Assembly: GCA_002104985.1 (NCBI GenBank)
Contig: MCGO01000022.1
Coordinates: 310,001-374,000, forward strand
Direction of reading: 5' to 3'
Source of the DNA: Rhizoclosmatium globosum
Lineage: Eukaryota; Chytridiomycota; Chytridiomycetes; Chytridiales; Chytriomycetaceae
Length of the DNA stretch: 64,000 nt
The notes below the pieces were generated by a model. It had not been told where the DNA came from, did not search any database, and saw nothing but the letters and a program-made list of their open reading frames with translations. The position numbers and the translations under genes were made by a program. This document shows positions 47,340-58,336 of the stretch, piece after piece; the stretch's first letter is position 1, and each line of letters starts with the position of its first letter.

Positions 47340-50300
47340 CTATTGCCATTCTTTGGTTGTTTCTGTTTCTGGGGTGCTTTGGTTGCGATTGCGTTGTTGT
47401 TGGCTTGGACCTTTGCCTTTTCGTTTTCTAGCTGAACTGCCTCCATTACTGGCATGAGAACTCCCGGTTCCTTCCTCTGTCGAAACAAATTCCCACTCGT
47501 TGTTGCGAAACACCATATTCACGCCAAATTGTTCAATCAACTCCTTCCGCTGCAGTTCTTCCTTTTGCCTCTCGAGCTCTTCCTTTTGAATTTCGGCAAA
47601 TGAAGTCTTTTTGATGGTTTCGCGCATTTCTGCTTCGACTTTGCGTCGATTCATTTCTTCTTGCTGAATTTCGCTAAGTGAAGGACGGACTGATGAGCTT
47701 CCAGCGCCAAAGCTATTGCCGAAAGATCCGATACTAGGTTTCGAGTTTACTGCGGTTGCAGCCGTAGAAAGGACTCCCCACTTTCCTGGACTGGGAGTGG
47801 GAGAAACAGATGCAGCTCCCCAAATATCCGTGCTGTCTTGCCAACTCTCAGATGAGTCAATGCGAGCATTCGCTTTTGAGGTATGTTCCATGCTACTTTT
47901 TCAGTTGCAGTCGAGACAGACGACGTTGGAGTAGTAGTCTCTCGCTTCCTCTCACGTTGAGACTTTTTGGGTGGAGCAATTTTGATAGGAATGCTATTTG
48001 CAGCTAAAGTCGGAGAAGGATAGAATGGTGCAGCAATGACTGGAGGTTGTGTCGCGGTTGAGTTTGGTTTCAACAGTGACGTTTGCGAAGATGTTCCAGC
48101 TGGAACTGAAAATATGTTAGCTGGAGAAGAATCTTTTGCTGGGACAGAAAAAGGCTTGACTGGGAGACCAAGTTTGACGAGAGGTACAGTTGGCGACGAC
48201 GACACAACCTTGGTAGGAGTACGATTCACATTAGATGGAGAGCCTCGCTTTGATTCAAGCTCCATGATTTCTTGGAGGCTCAACTTGGGAACCGCTTGTT
48301 CGGGAGTACTTGAGACTACTGCTCCACCCCAAGGCTTCGATGGTGTTGAAGTCGGCTGGGTTGCATTAACCACAGGAGTTGCATTTGTTGGTAACTCGCA
48401 TTTTGGTGGCTTCTCAGCGGTGTCAAATTTAGTCCAAGCTGACTTTTTTCCCTTCACCGAACGCGGAGTCTGCTCTTTCTGGCTCGATCCATCAGCTTTA
48501 CCTTCTCCAAGACTTAATTGATCCAAGTCAAATTGAAGAGAATCATTTGTGTCAAAGTCGGCTTCCTAGGTTTAGATGCTGATTCCTCCTTCTTGCGTGC
48601 ATTCCTTTCCTTCGCCCTCAACTCTCCCAAGTAAGCCCTCGATTCAACCATAATAGCTTCATTTCGACTTGTTCTTCTTTGGCCATCACACTCGTCATAT
48701 AAAGCTTTCGTTCCAAGGCTTCAACCGAAACTATCGACTGAACACGTGCGTATTCTCCATTTGGCCCTCGTAAGAAAGGGAACTTCTCAATTTGAAGCTC
48801 TTTTAAATACAATTCAATATCTGTGATAAAATATTCCGGAACAGCATCAAGAAGCCTAGACTCAATTGCAGTGGAGAGGTTCCAGCACACTATAAGATAA
48901 TTTAAAATTACACAAACAATTTGGTACTTACAAAACTTGAGACAAGCTTCTTTGAGTTGTGCTGCATCATAAATATCTGCAACTTCCAGGATTTCCAACA
49001 CATTCGTCAAATCAAGAAGTCCTGCCAACAAAGCGCAGATGTTGTCCTTCAATCCATCCAATAGTAATTCGTTGGCTGCACTTAAAATGTCTATCAACAG
49101 CGACATGTATTCAGTCAGGGTCCGCCGATGTGAATCCTTCAGCAAATGCGCAGCATTCAGATCCGTGTAAATCCAGTGAACAACAATTCGCATAACTTCA
49201 ACCGTAATATGCTTCATATTGACAACAACAACAGGTCGATTATGGGTGCCAACAATCCATTCAGAGCTTCGATTCAAGTTCCATTGCGAACCAGGACCCA
49301 ACATGGCGTCAAAGAACGGACTTCGTGCAGCCAAAAACAGTTGATGGCAAAGAATGCTTCCATTTTCAAGAACTAGTACAATGTCAGACAGAGATTGCAG
49401 GAAAGGATCCATATCTCGGCGAGCGAGGCAAGGCTCAAACGAGAGTTGGTAACGTTCGATACTTGTAGATCCAGAAATGCGGCTGTTTGGTCAAGCTCCA
49501 ACAGCCGAACAAGCGCATAAAAGTCCGATTGGATTTTGACATAAAGGTTTTGATAAGTTGTAGTTCCAGCTTTTTGCTTCCCTTTTTTCTTGCTGCCAAT
49601 GTCCATAGTTGAAACTACAGGAGACTCCACTTTCTCATCCTCATCCCAAGAACTTCTGATGAATCCGCCGGTATAAATAAGTTCTAACGCTGAAATGAAC
49701 GCTTTGGCGAGAATTCCTTCAAAAACGATACACGAATCAAGGCAGGAGCGTCACTGGTCCCTTCAAATTCAACAGACGCTTGATAGTACTCTGTTTCGAT
49801 CGCTCCTTTCTTCCCAACTTCATCAAATACCCGAAGAAATAGCTGACTTCGCGCCGATAATATAATTTGATGCGCGCTGAATAAATATTCCTGACCATTA
49901 TGTCTTATCACAAGACGTACATCTACAAATGGACTTCCAGGTAAGGCAGTGCGTGCCAGACTGGAGTCATCAGGCTCTGAAAAGGGAATCATAATTTTCT
50001 TCAAATCATCGCGTAGGGTTATGGGAGCAAGAACTGTAGGAGGGGGTAGTTCATCATATCGGATAGCAGCAAAAGCACCAGACGGACTGGCATAGATAAA
50101 GCGAATATTGCGCAGGTACGGCACTTGAGCAAACTTGAAATAAACAACATCCTTATATCCCTTCGCTTCTTTTGTCTTGACTTCTTTCCTCCTACAACAT
50201 TATTAACAAATTTTAATGGGAAGGAAAACTTACCTCGTTCCAGAATACACATGCCCACTCTCCGTCACAACCAAAATACACGAATCAATTCCAATCGCCA

Positions 50301-52034
50301 CATCTTTCGCAGCCATTGCCAACTTTCTTGCCGTCCATATTCGTTTCGGTTTTGATTGAGGGAAGGTAACTTGCTGCCAAGAATTTTTGTATGCCTCTCC
50401 TTCCGCTCCAACTGGAGGGGACCACAAAAATACATCGCCTTCCTTGCTGAGGGCCGCAAATTGATGATTCCCCGAAACAATTTTGATGATTGAAGCTGTC
50501 AGGGATGATTTGGAGCTTTGGAGCAGTGGCGGTGGCGGGACTGTCAATGAAATGCGCTTTGTTTCGTGGTTACAAATGACGTAGACGTCTCCTTTTTCAT
50601 ACAGAATTGCAGTTGCATTATTCGTTGCTGCCACTTGAAGAATATTATCTGATTGGACCAGGGAAGTGATCTTTCGCGGTGTTGACTGAAGAGGTGACAC
50701 TGCAGTCAAGTTAGATCCTGTCGAGCCTTGATGTTGTTGCTGCTGTTGGTATCCAAGTTGACCAATATTCCAGCCCCACGTAAAGATCAGTCCATTATTC
50801 GAGAACACAACCGTGTGATACTTTGTGGCAGCCGCTCCAACAATCTTGACTTTCTTCAGAGACGAATGAGTTACTTCTGTTGGAACCAAAACAGAGGCAG
50901 CCTCGATATTTGATCCGAACGTTTCGTATCCTTTTAATCAGTTTAAAATGATGAGAACCCGTTTTCAAGGCATCATACCTAGTTGGCCCCACTTATTAGA
51001 TCCCCACGTAAACACCTCCCCGCTTCCAGTCACTGCCACAGTATGGTCAGGACCCGTCGCGACAAACGATACAAAGTAATCCGATAATGCATGAACAACG
51101 CTCGGCGACAGCGTCGTCTCCTCATGATTCAGCCCCAACCTACCCCCAACTCCAAACCCAAACGTATACAAATGCGTGTCGGTGAGTATCGTGGAGTGAT
51201 ACTTTGACAGACTCATCATGAGAATGTTTGGTTTGTGTTCGGAGAGGGTATCGTATGAGACTGGGGGTTTTAGGTGTAGATGAGGTGTTAGTTCTACACG
51301 TTCAGGGTATTGTCGGTCGTTTGAATTCGTGGCGTGGCCAAGTTGCTGTACGATAGAAAGATTTTGCGTTAGGTAGGGCTCTTTCCACATTATGTTGAGC
51401 ACAGTATTACCAAGTTAGAGTTTGAGCCCCACGTCCATACTGATGAAGTGTATCTGATTTGATGAGGTTTCTGTTTCTTTGCAGTTGAGTCGTCGTCGTC
51501 CTCATCAGAGTCTTCGTCGTCTCGTGGTTTCTTGGATCCATCAGTTATCGCAGAAGTTTGATTGATTGAAAGCTGATGTATGTATCAGTGACCCGTGTAT
51601 ATCTGTTGGTTGAAGACTCACGTCAAGCAAATCCAAACACGTGTTTCCGTCCTTGTCTCTGACTGTCAAATCCGCATCTGGACGGCGTTGCAATACGTTC
51701 AAAGCTAGCTGTAATGAGCCATCATAGAGAGTCTGGTTGCCAGTACGAATGAGATGATGTTTTGATTTCAAACACAAGTAAACGATGTTACTCTATGCAG
51801 TACAGTCCCGCCAGATTCATCCAGAGCATTCACATCAACATCTTTCGACGAATTGGTAAGAAATGCATCCATGACAGCGGTGTCTTGAATCAGTAGCAGA
51901 CATGGTGTTCCAGATGCGTCTTTTTCATTGAGAAGGGACTTCTTGGCCTCATTACTGTTGGCAGATTCAAGTAGCTTGGTAACTAGTGAGGCATCATGTG
52001 AGCGGATGGCACTCAGTAATGTGGTGTTCCGCAT
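47340..52034 (-). CDS. IBTK: IBtk-like protein (ankyrin, RCC1, two BTB domains)
   Basis: Same domain order as inhibitor of Bruton tyrosine kinase, a probable cullin-3 substrate adaptor. The first in-frame ATG found is 52034 (MRNTTLLSAIRSHDASLVTK); an upstream short exon is possible. Ankyrin repeats (about 51540-52030) include VNALDESGGTVLHRVTSFT and VRDKDGNTCLDLLD. The RCC1-like propeller (50230-51400) has LYTFGFGVGGRLGL, EVFTWGSNKWGQLG and IFTWGWNIGQLGY. BTB1 lies at about 49690-50000 (LFSAHQIILSARSQLFLRVF) and BTB2 at 48660-49410 (LCHQLFLAARSPFFDAML). The C-terminal tail is disordered with KTSFAEIQKEELERQKEELQ and a basic end. Another frame would prolong the tail to 47294. Frame changes occur near 50010, 49690, 48540 and 47890. 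The role as an E3 adaptor is by family analogy. Confidence 0.83.
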
Positions 52035-52185
52035 AAACTCAGGGTTTGCTGTCAAGTTAATGATTTGGCAGAAATTATTTCTGTGCACCTTATAATAATC
52101 GATTTATTTATTCAGAAGATACGAGGTAGAGAGATTGTATATGAGGTCCAACAGAGAGGGGAAGAGATTGAAAGACGTAGTAAGA

Positions 52186-53420
52186 TCATTGGATCCGTTT
52201 GTCAAGAGGCACGATTTTAAGCTGCAACTTGTTGTATTGGTTTTGCAGGAATTCAGGCAAGCCAACGAAGTTTTCAATATCGCGCTGGGTAACCGTCATC
52301 AAGTCCCTGTATAACAACAAGGCTTCGTTGATTGTAAAGATACGGAATTCGGTTTCTTTTTGTTTGAGATCAATTGGAATATCTGTTGGTTCCCAAGGAT
52401 GGTTGGAATCGTACACCTCGTTAGCGTGCTTGATGACCTTTTCGACGTCACGAAGCGCAAACATATAGAACAGGGCAAGTCCAGGGTAGAGGACAAGGTG
52501 TTGGTAAACAGGCATAGCGTAGAGAGCTGGGGGCAATGCCTTAAAGTTGAAAGCAACTGCAGCAGTGGTAGCCAGACCAAGAGCAGTTCCTCCCGTCACA
52601 ACATAATTGTCACTCTTTGTTGTACCGCCAATCAAAGCCATGCTAGACAAGAGACCAAATCCTGCAAGGCCAGCCCGCACAAGGAGAGGTGGACTGACGA
52701 CCAAGAGGGAAGAGAGGAATACACCCTTAGAGACAGTAAATCCGGAGAAGAGAGCCATCTTGATCTCTTTGGCGTACTCCATATCCTTTGGAACTGCCAG
52801 CGCAACATTAGAGAGACCACCAGAGGCCAGGAGCGAAAAGAAGATCAATGCAGCAGGATTCCTTGTAGCTATATTAGCAAATCGAGGGATTCTGACCATG
52901 GCATAGGCACCTGTTAAGGTCAAGTCAATGATGGGGATCTTTGAGGATGATGTAAGATGGAGATTGGGCAACACTTACTTCCAAATGCGAGCAATGCACC
53001 ACCAGCAAAGATACCGTAAGTGTTACGCAGGTAACGCAGGGCAAAGTCGTTACTCTTGATCAAAGCGGGACCCGGATTCGCAGTAGTTTGGTTGAAGTCG
53101 AGGCTGCCGTCCAAGATCTCCGTCTCTGCATTGAGGGTCTTATCGATGACGAAGGCGGCGCCAGTGAGGCCAACGACACTTGAAACGAAGCGGGCGGTCA
53201 GACGAGCGCGGTCCTTTGTTGGTTTTGTCCACTCGGCCACGGTTTCTTTGAACGCAGTTTGAGTGTTGCCCACGAACGACGACGTTGGCGTTGACGTTGA
53301 CGTTGACTGCCGCACCGAAAGTGACGAATGCAGCATTCGCAGTGAAGATGTGCGTGTCCCTTGGTGCGGCGTGGAAAGGCGGCTCGCAGGTCCGGTGGCG
53401 ATCGCGAGGCGGCGGAACAT
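52186..53420 (-). CDS. BAX-inhibitor-1 family protein, GHITM/TMBIM5-like
   Basis: Multi-pass membrane protein; animal GHITM sits in the mitochondrial inner membrane and affects cristae and ion exchange. ATG 53420 gives an Arg/Ser-rich, acid-free presequence (MFRRLAIATGPASRLSTPHQ). Family blocks are RYLRNTYGIFAGGALLAFG, then after an intron (about 52915-52980) YAMVRIPRFANIATRNPAAL, VRAGLAGFGLLSSMALIGGT and LYPGLALFYMFALRDVEKVI. About seven hydrophobic segments are visible. TGA is at 52188-52186. No frameshift was needed apart from splice junctions. The C-terminal 90 residues (PWEPTDIPIDLKQKETEFRI, ENFVGLPEFLQNQYNKLQLK) are hydrophilic. It is divergent from the SMYD4-like gene, 188 bases apart. 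Confidence 0.82.
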
Positions 53421-53608
53421 GCGGCGTGTTCTTCCTTTGGTGCTGAAAATTAAAAGGAGGAGGAAGGAGCCACGAGCCTATCAGCCACACAGAGCACCGA
53501 GAGTAGTGGGAGACTTCTAACAGACTTCACGAAAGATGTAAAGAGAAAGAGGGAACGAGAGTGTAGTTGTCAAGTTGTATTCTTTTTTGTTGAAAACAGT
53601 CAATCACC
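53421..53608. promoter_or_regulatory. Divergent region GHITM-like / SMYD4-like
   Basis: 188 bases between opposed starts. Purine-rich tract on the GHITM side, T-rich tract (tcttttttgttg) 20 bases before the SMYD4-like ATG, which sits in a good initiation context (CACCATGG). Confidence 0.4.
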
Positions 53609-55644
53609 ATGGCTGAAGCTGCAACTCTCGAAGCCCTGCTTGCAAATCTGCCCACCCCTGCTGCCCTGCTACAGCCAGTTACCCCAACTGTCGATGCTCA
53701 AAAGAGCGAAATGCATAGAAACGCTGGAAATGTCCTCTTCAAGCGGAGGGACTGGAAAGAAGCAGCCCAAAAGTACTCTAGTGCTATACGCTGCGCGACG
53801 TTGGCTGCAGAACAACCTGAACAATCTCAACTCCGTGCCCTTGCTTTTGCGAATCGCTCGGCCGCGTTGTTTGAGCTTGGAATGTTTCGCGAGAGTCTTG
53901 TTGATGTGCACTTTGCTATGGACAATGGATATCCAGATGATTTGATGCCAAAACTGTTGAGGCGTAGAGCTTCTTGTCTCTTGGCTATTTGGAAAGATGC
54001 TTCAAGGTCTTCTTTGGTTCAATTGGAGTCTTGTTCGGCGCTGGTTGATCTGGATGATAGAAACCAAAATGGAAAAGACATTGTGGAGACTGCGTTGAAG
54101 GACGCCCTTGAGTCTGTAAAAGGAACAGAGATCGAAAAACTCGTGCAGAGGGATGTCAAGGAATGGGAGAAAGTTGCGAAATTACCATTGAAGTCTACGA
54201 CAAAGTCCAAATCTGAGAAAGAAGTATGGGTGATTGGTCAAAACGACAAGACCAATGACCGAAGACTTTTGGCATCTTCTAACGTTTCTAATGGAACCGT
54301 CGTAATTCAAGAAGCTCCTACTGCGTCAGTTCTCGACCCGAAATTCTACAACTCCAGATGTTTCGAATGCTCTTCTGCATTAGGATTAGCCCCTCAGTGT
54401 TGTGATTCCTGTGTGAATGTTTGGTTTTGTTCAGCAAAGTGTAAATCGGCCCCTTTCCATACTTCAGTTTGCTTCTTCCTCCCACACATTACCCAACAAC
54501 AGGACCTCCTCTCCCTTAAACTCTACTTCCTGCTACGCGATGTTCCATCTCTCACGGAGTCTATCATCTCCCTCAAGTCACACATTAACGACCGCCCCAC
54601 CTCAACAATCGAAACAAGTCTCAGCCATTTTAAGACTCTCACCCTCTCCCTTAACCTCCCTGAAAATACGCCAATCCTACTCACACAGCTCTTTTACCGC
54701 ATTGAATGCAACAGCTTCACGATCAAATCGACATCAACATCTGGAACAAACAGCAGCTCCACAGTCGAAACAAAGAACCAGACTCCAATCGGAACAGCAA
54801 TATATGCGCGCGCAAGCTTGTTTAACCACAACTGCATTCCAAATTGTATCGCTTTCTTTGACCCGAACGGTTCCATCCGCGTTCAGACCTGTCGCGACGT
54901 CGCACAGGGCGAGGAACTGAATATTAGTTACGGACCCATGGCTGGACGTATGAATCGAGATGAGCGAAAGCAAGCTTTGAAAGAAAAGTGGTTTTTCGAG
55001 TGTCGATGTGTGGGTTGTTTGGGACAACAGGACGGTGGTGCAGTTGAGCAGAGTCGGTTTTTGAAGGCGTTTCGGTGTCCTTCTATTGGATGTGATTTCC
55101 CCGTTGATGTACGGGACAAGGTGTGTGGTGGATGTGGGGTTCCAGTCGAAGACAGTTTGCAGAAAGCTGTAAGTGGCGACCTTTCTCCGCTGATAAGTTA
55201 ATAACCTACTTAACAATCTCTTAGAAACAAACAATGATGAAAGCCATGAAAGTGGTGGATTACGTACAGGCCAACACTGTCGATGAGTCTGTAGCAGTTG
55301 AGCAACTCCAAACTGCCCTCGAAGCAGCATCGGCCGTTTCTCATCCTCTAAGCCACCAGCTTTGTACATTCAAAGATGTTCTAGCTCAAATGTATGCAGA
55401 TACGGGAGACTTTAACAACGCAGGAAAGTTGATTGCAAGCACCCTTCCTACAATCAGCTTGATATTTGGGGAGAAAAGTGTTGAACATGCTCAGGAAATG
55501 TTCAAACTTTGTACGTTGTGGTATTCTGCAAAAAACTTTGTGGAGTTGAAGGAAGTTGGACCAAAGTGTTTGGACTTGTATGTGAAGTTGAAGTTAGATG
55601 AGGAAGAACAGAACGAACTGGAGTTTATGCTAATGTCCTTGTAA
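53609..55644 (+). CDS. SMYD4-like SET/MYND/TPR protein
   Basis: Putative protein lysine methyltransferase. Two exons fit exactly: 53609-55168 (1560 bases) and 55225-55644 (420 bases), product 659 residues, no frameshift. N-terminal TPRs (residues about 28-135) contain NAGNVLFKRRDWKEAAQKYS and ALAFANRSAALFELGMF. The split SET domain starts RRLLASSNVSNGTVVIQEAP. The MYND zinc finger is CFECSSALGLAPQCCDSC then WFCSAKCKSAPFHTSVC. The SET core has ASLFNHNCIPNCIAFF (NHxCxPN), QGEELNISYG and the post-SET cysteines FECRCVGC. The C-terminal exon is helical (TPR-like). TPR before SET/MYND is the SMYD4 arrangement. The substrate is unknown. This intact gene shows that sequence quality is not uniformly poor. 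Confidence 0.92.
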
Positions 55645-55772
55645 TAAATTCTTACCACGATCACCTGCAATTGCCATTCTTACACTGTTGACAGAAGGAT
55701 CAATCCAATTCAAACCATCAGTATTCAGAGATTTTATTCAGAACATAAGTTCTCCAACGTACAACACGTAAT

Positions 55773-57405
55773 TTATTCGTCCAACTTAACATCCGAAATT
55801 ATTGTCTTGATCCAACTAATCCTCTTTTTAGAGGTTTCTGGTTTCTGCGGATGTTCCAGCATTTCATCTGACTCTTGACTGGGGTGAACTTTAGCATTCA
55901 CGTCCGCCACAGATTGAATATTTGTTTCTTGTTTTAAAATCCCTTTCAACTGCTTAGTTCCCGAAGTTGCAAATGAAGGCATGGAGGCACGTCTATGACT
56001 GGGGGTGCGTGTCATGATAGATGGTTGTCCAATCCCTGGTTTCGTTTCGGAAGACTTGGTCAGGTCAGACAGAATTTGTGTTGCTCGGTCACGCATTCGG
56101 GAAACTAGACTGGGGGATCTCTGAACTGTTTGCGTCAAAGAAACTGGAACTAGCGTTTGGGTTACACCGTCAGAGGGTAAATCAGTTTGAAGCTGTGCGC
56201 TCTCAGCAGAAGTATCATTCACTGAATTATTCGTATTTTTGGCTGATACAACGCTGTTTGGCGGGGATGAGTTCGACAGCAGAGGTTGTTGATGCAATGA
56301 AACCTTTGAACTTCCAAAAACAGACCTCGCTGGAACAAGAGCCGCGCCAAAATTATTCAGTGGTAAGTCAAAATCAGAGGTTGTCTCCAACACTGGTGTA
56401 GCTGCATTAGGGCTTATTGACGTTGTGGCTAGTGTCAAGAAATGACATACAGCCTGTTCTTGAGGGGACATCGAGACCAGAATTGAAGGAGATCCACTCT
56501 TTGAAACAGGCACTGAGCTATCATCGACTGGAATATGATTCACGGCCAGAGAAAGTGCTTGTTTCAATATTAGAACATCTTGATTCAGTTTTTCTATTTC
56601 TCCCTTCAAGAGAGAAACTTCGTCGCGTTCAGATCTCTGCATATTCATCTCTTGCGAGATTTTTGTTTTGATGGGTTCGGAGAGTGGAGTACGCTGAAAT
56701 TTGAAATATTGTGGGTCCGCCGGTTGATAGGGTGAATCCATTGGAGATGTATCGCATGATTCGGATTTGTTGATGTCCGAGGCTCGCATCCGAGTTCGTC
56801 TGGATCCATCTGTAATGGACGATCGGTTAGAATTTAATAGTCCTCCATGGTTCGTTGAATCGGTGGAATCACTACGCTGCTTGCTCACATTTAGTATCTT
56901 TTTGGGTGCACAAGGAAATAATTCTTTCACATACATCAAACGAGACTGGGAATTCGTGCCTGGCCAACACCAATTTTGGAGATTCTACAACAAATTGAAG
57001 CATGTCCTTTGCATATTTTGGTCCAAGATTTGAGTTGTTGGAATCTTTGATTTCAAAATCTGAAGTCAGTGTATGTTCATATTTTGGAATCGTTTCTACG
57101 TTCCCCGAAGTAACCGAATCACGCGGAGAACTTTGCCGAAGGATGTCTACAGCTTTGAGTCTGGAATTTAAAGCCAACGAACCAAGATCTGTGTCTAAAG
57201 ACGGTGAAGTTGATTCAACAGATGGCAATGAGGAGGATGAATCCATAGACTTTTGGTTTTGCATCTTATCCTGAGTTATTTGCCTTGCTGTGACACCATA
57301 GGAGCATTTGTTTGAAGAACTGCCTGACATAGATCCCCCAACATCAGCGTCGCTAAGCCTTAAACTTTCTGCTGTGTTTTCATTGTTGGTACCAGTGAAG
57401 CTCAT
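55773..57405 (-). CDS. Serine-rich protein of unknown function
   Basis: I do not recognise this gene. ATG 57405 gives MSFTGTNNENTAESLRLSDA, and the frame continues through low-complexity Ser/Thr/Asp/Asn-rich sequence with one more ordered block: YAKDMLQFVVESPKLVLARH and EFPVSFDVCERIISLCT. A frame change near 56890 (an A-run in CCCAAAAAG is close) leads to a second long frame with a short coiled coil (ERDEVSLLKGEIEKLNQDVL) and a basic C-terminus (KKRISWIKTIISDVKLDE). Total length would be about 540 residues. Many SP/TP dipeptides suggest phosphorylation. It is the last protein gene before the satellite array and converges on the SMYD4-like gene 128 bases away. Confidence 0.6.
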
Positions 57406-57711
57406 TGTTGCAATAGCATAAAATCTCAGGTGGGTTTCTTTTTTGAATTGAGAACAATCACCTATTGCGGTGAAGAGAAAGATCCAGAAACAGAAGAAAT
57501 TTTTCAAGTATCATCCATTCATTGCAATTAATTTCTTGTAAGACTTATTTGGACTATGCAAATGACCAAAGGAATGTGTGCCAGGATTATTGAAGCACAA
57601 GAGTCATTTCTTTGTTCAGATTTTTCCAGCAAGTACTTCATTCAGAAATAAAAGGTGGCTCCTTTTAGGACAAATGACAGAAGGAAGGGAAAAATTTATT
57701 GCAAATATATG
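57406..57711. other. Gene-free spacer between the last gene and the satellite
   Basis: These 306 bases precede the first satellite unit. AT-rich, presumably the promoter of the minus-strand Ser-rich gene. No transposon end, inverted repeat or RNA gene is seen. The change to satellite at 57712 is abrupt. Confidence 0.4.
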
Positions 57712-58336
57712 GTTGTTGAAGTGGTGCATTTAGACCATTTTAGACGTATTCTGAATGAGTTGGGTGTGCTTGACCAATACGTTCACGTTTTGCTGTTTGG
57801 TAGTTTTACGTTTCTCTCTGCAACTGCTCCGCACTCATATACTGCTAAACTGGGGTGCACAACATGATCAATGAGACTATATCAGATGATTCAGAGGGTT
57901 AATTGTAGTTTTGGACACTACTTTTTCACAAATCCCACGTCTAGTCAGTAAATCATCACCAATACAACCTATCAAGCCAAAGCAGTTGTTGAAGTGGTGC
58001 ATTTAGACCAATTTAGATGTATTCTGAATGAGTTGGGTGTGCTTGACCAATACATTCACTTTTTGCTGTTTGGTAGTTTTACGTTTCTCTCTGCAACTGC
58101 TCCACACTCATATACTGCTAAACTGGGGTGCACAACATGATCAATGAGACTATATCAGATGATTCAGAGGGTTAATTGTAGTTTTGGACACTACTTTTTC
58201 ACAAATCCCACGTCTACTCAGTAAATCATCACCAATACAACCTATCAAGCCAAAGCAGTTTTTGAAGTGGTGCATTTAGACCATTTTAGATGTATTCTGA
58301 ATGAGTTGCGTGTGCTTGACCAATACATTCAAGTTT
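57712..58336. repeat. Left-hand diverged satellite units
   Basis: Units begin at 57712, 57985 and 58258 (period 273), each starting gtt[g/t]ttgaag; the third is cut at about 58336, where the sequence switches in mid-unit to the homogeneous type (agttttgtgatttagagag). The first two units differ at only a few sites. Confidence 0.9.

Noticed and set aside
47182..47349. N-terminal extension of the methyltransferase up to 47349
   Set aside because: It would overlap the end of the IBtk-like gene, and the first well-placed ATG is at 47181.
1..57405. Programmed ribosomal frameshifting as the cause of the many frame breaks
   Set aside because: The sites share no slippery heptamer or stop context and lie at many places within single genes. 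A lost base in a homopolymer explains the ones I could resolve.
57406..57507. Signal-peptide-like extension (KNFFCFWIFLFTAIG) upstream of the Ser-rich gene
   Set aside because: The frame there begins at TTG, not ATG; the first ATG is at 57405 and the protein looks intracellular.
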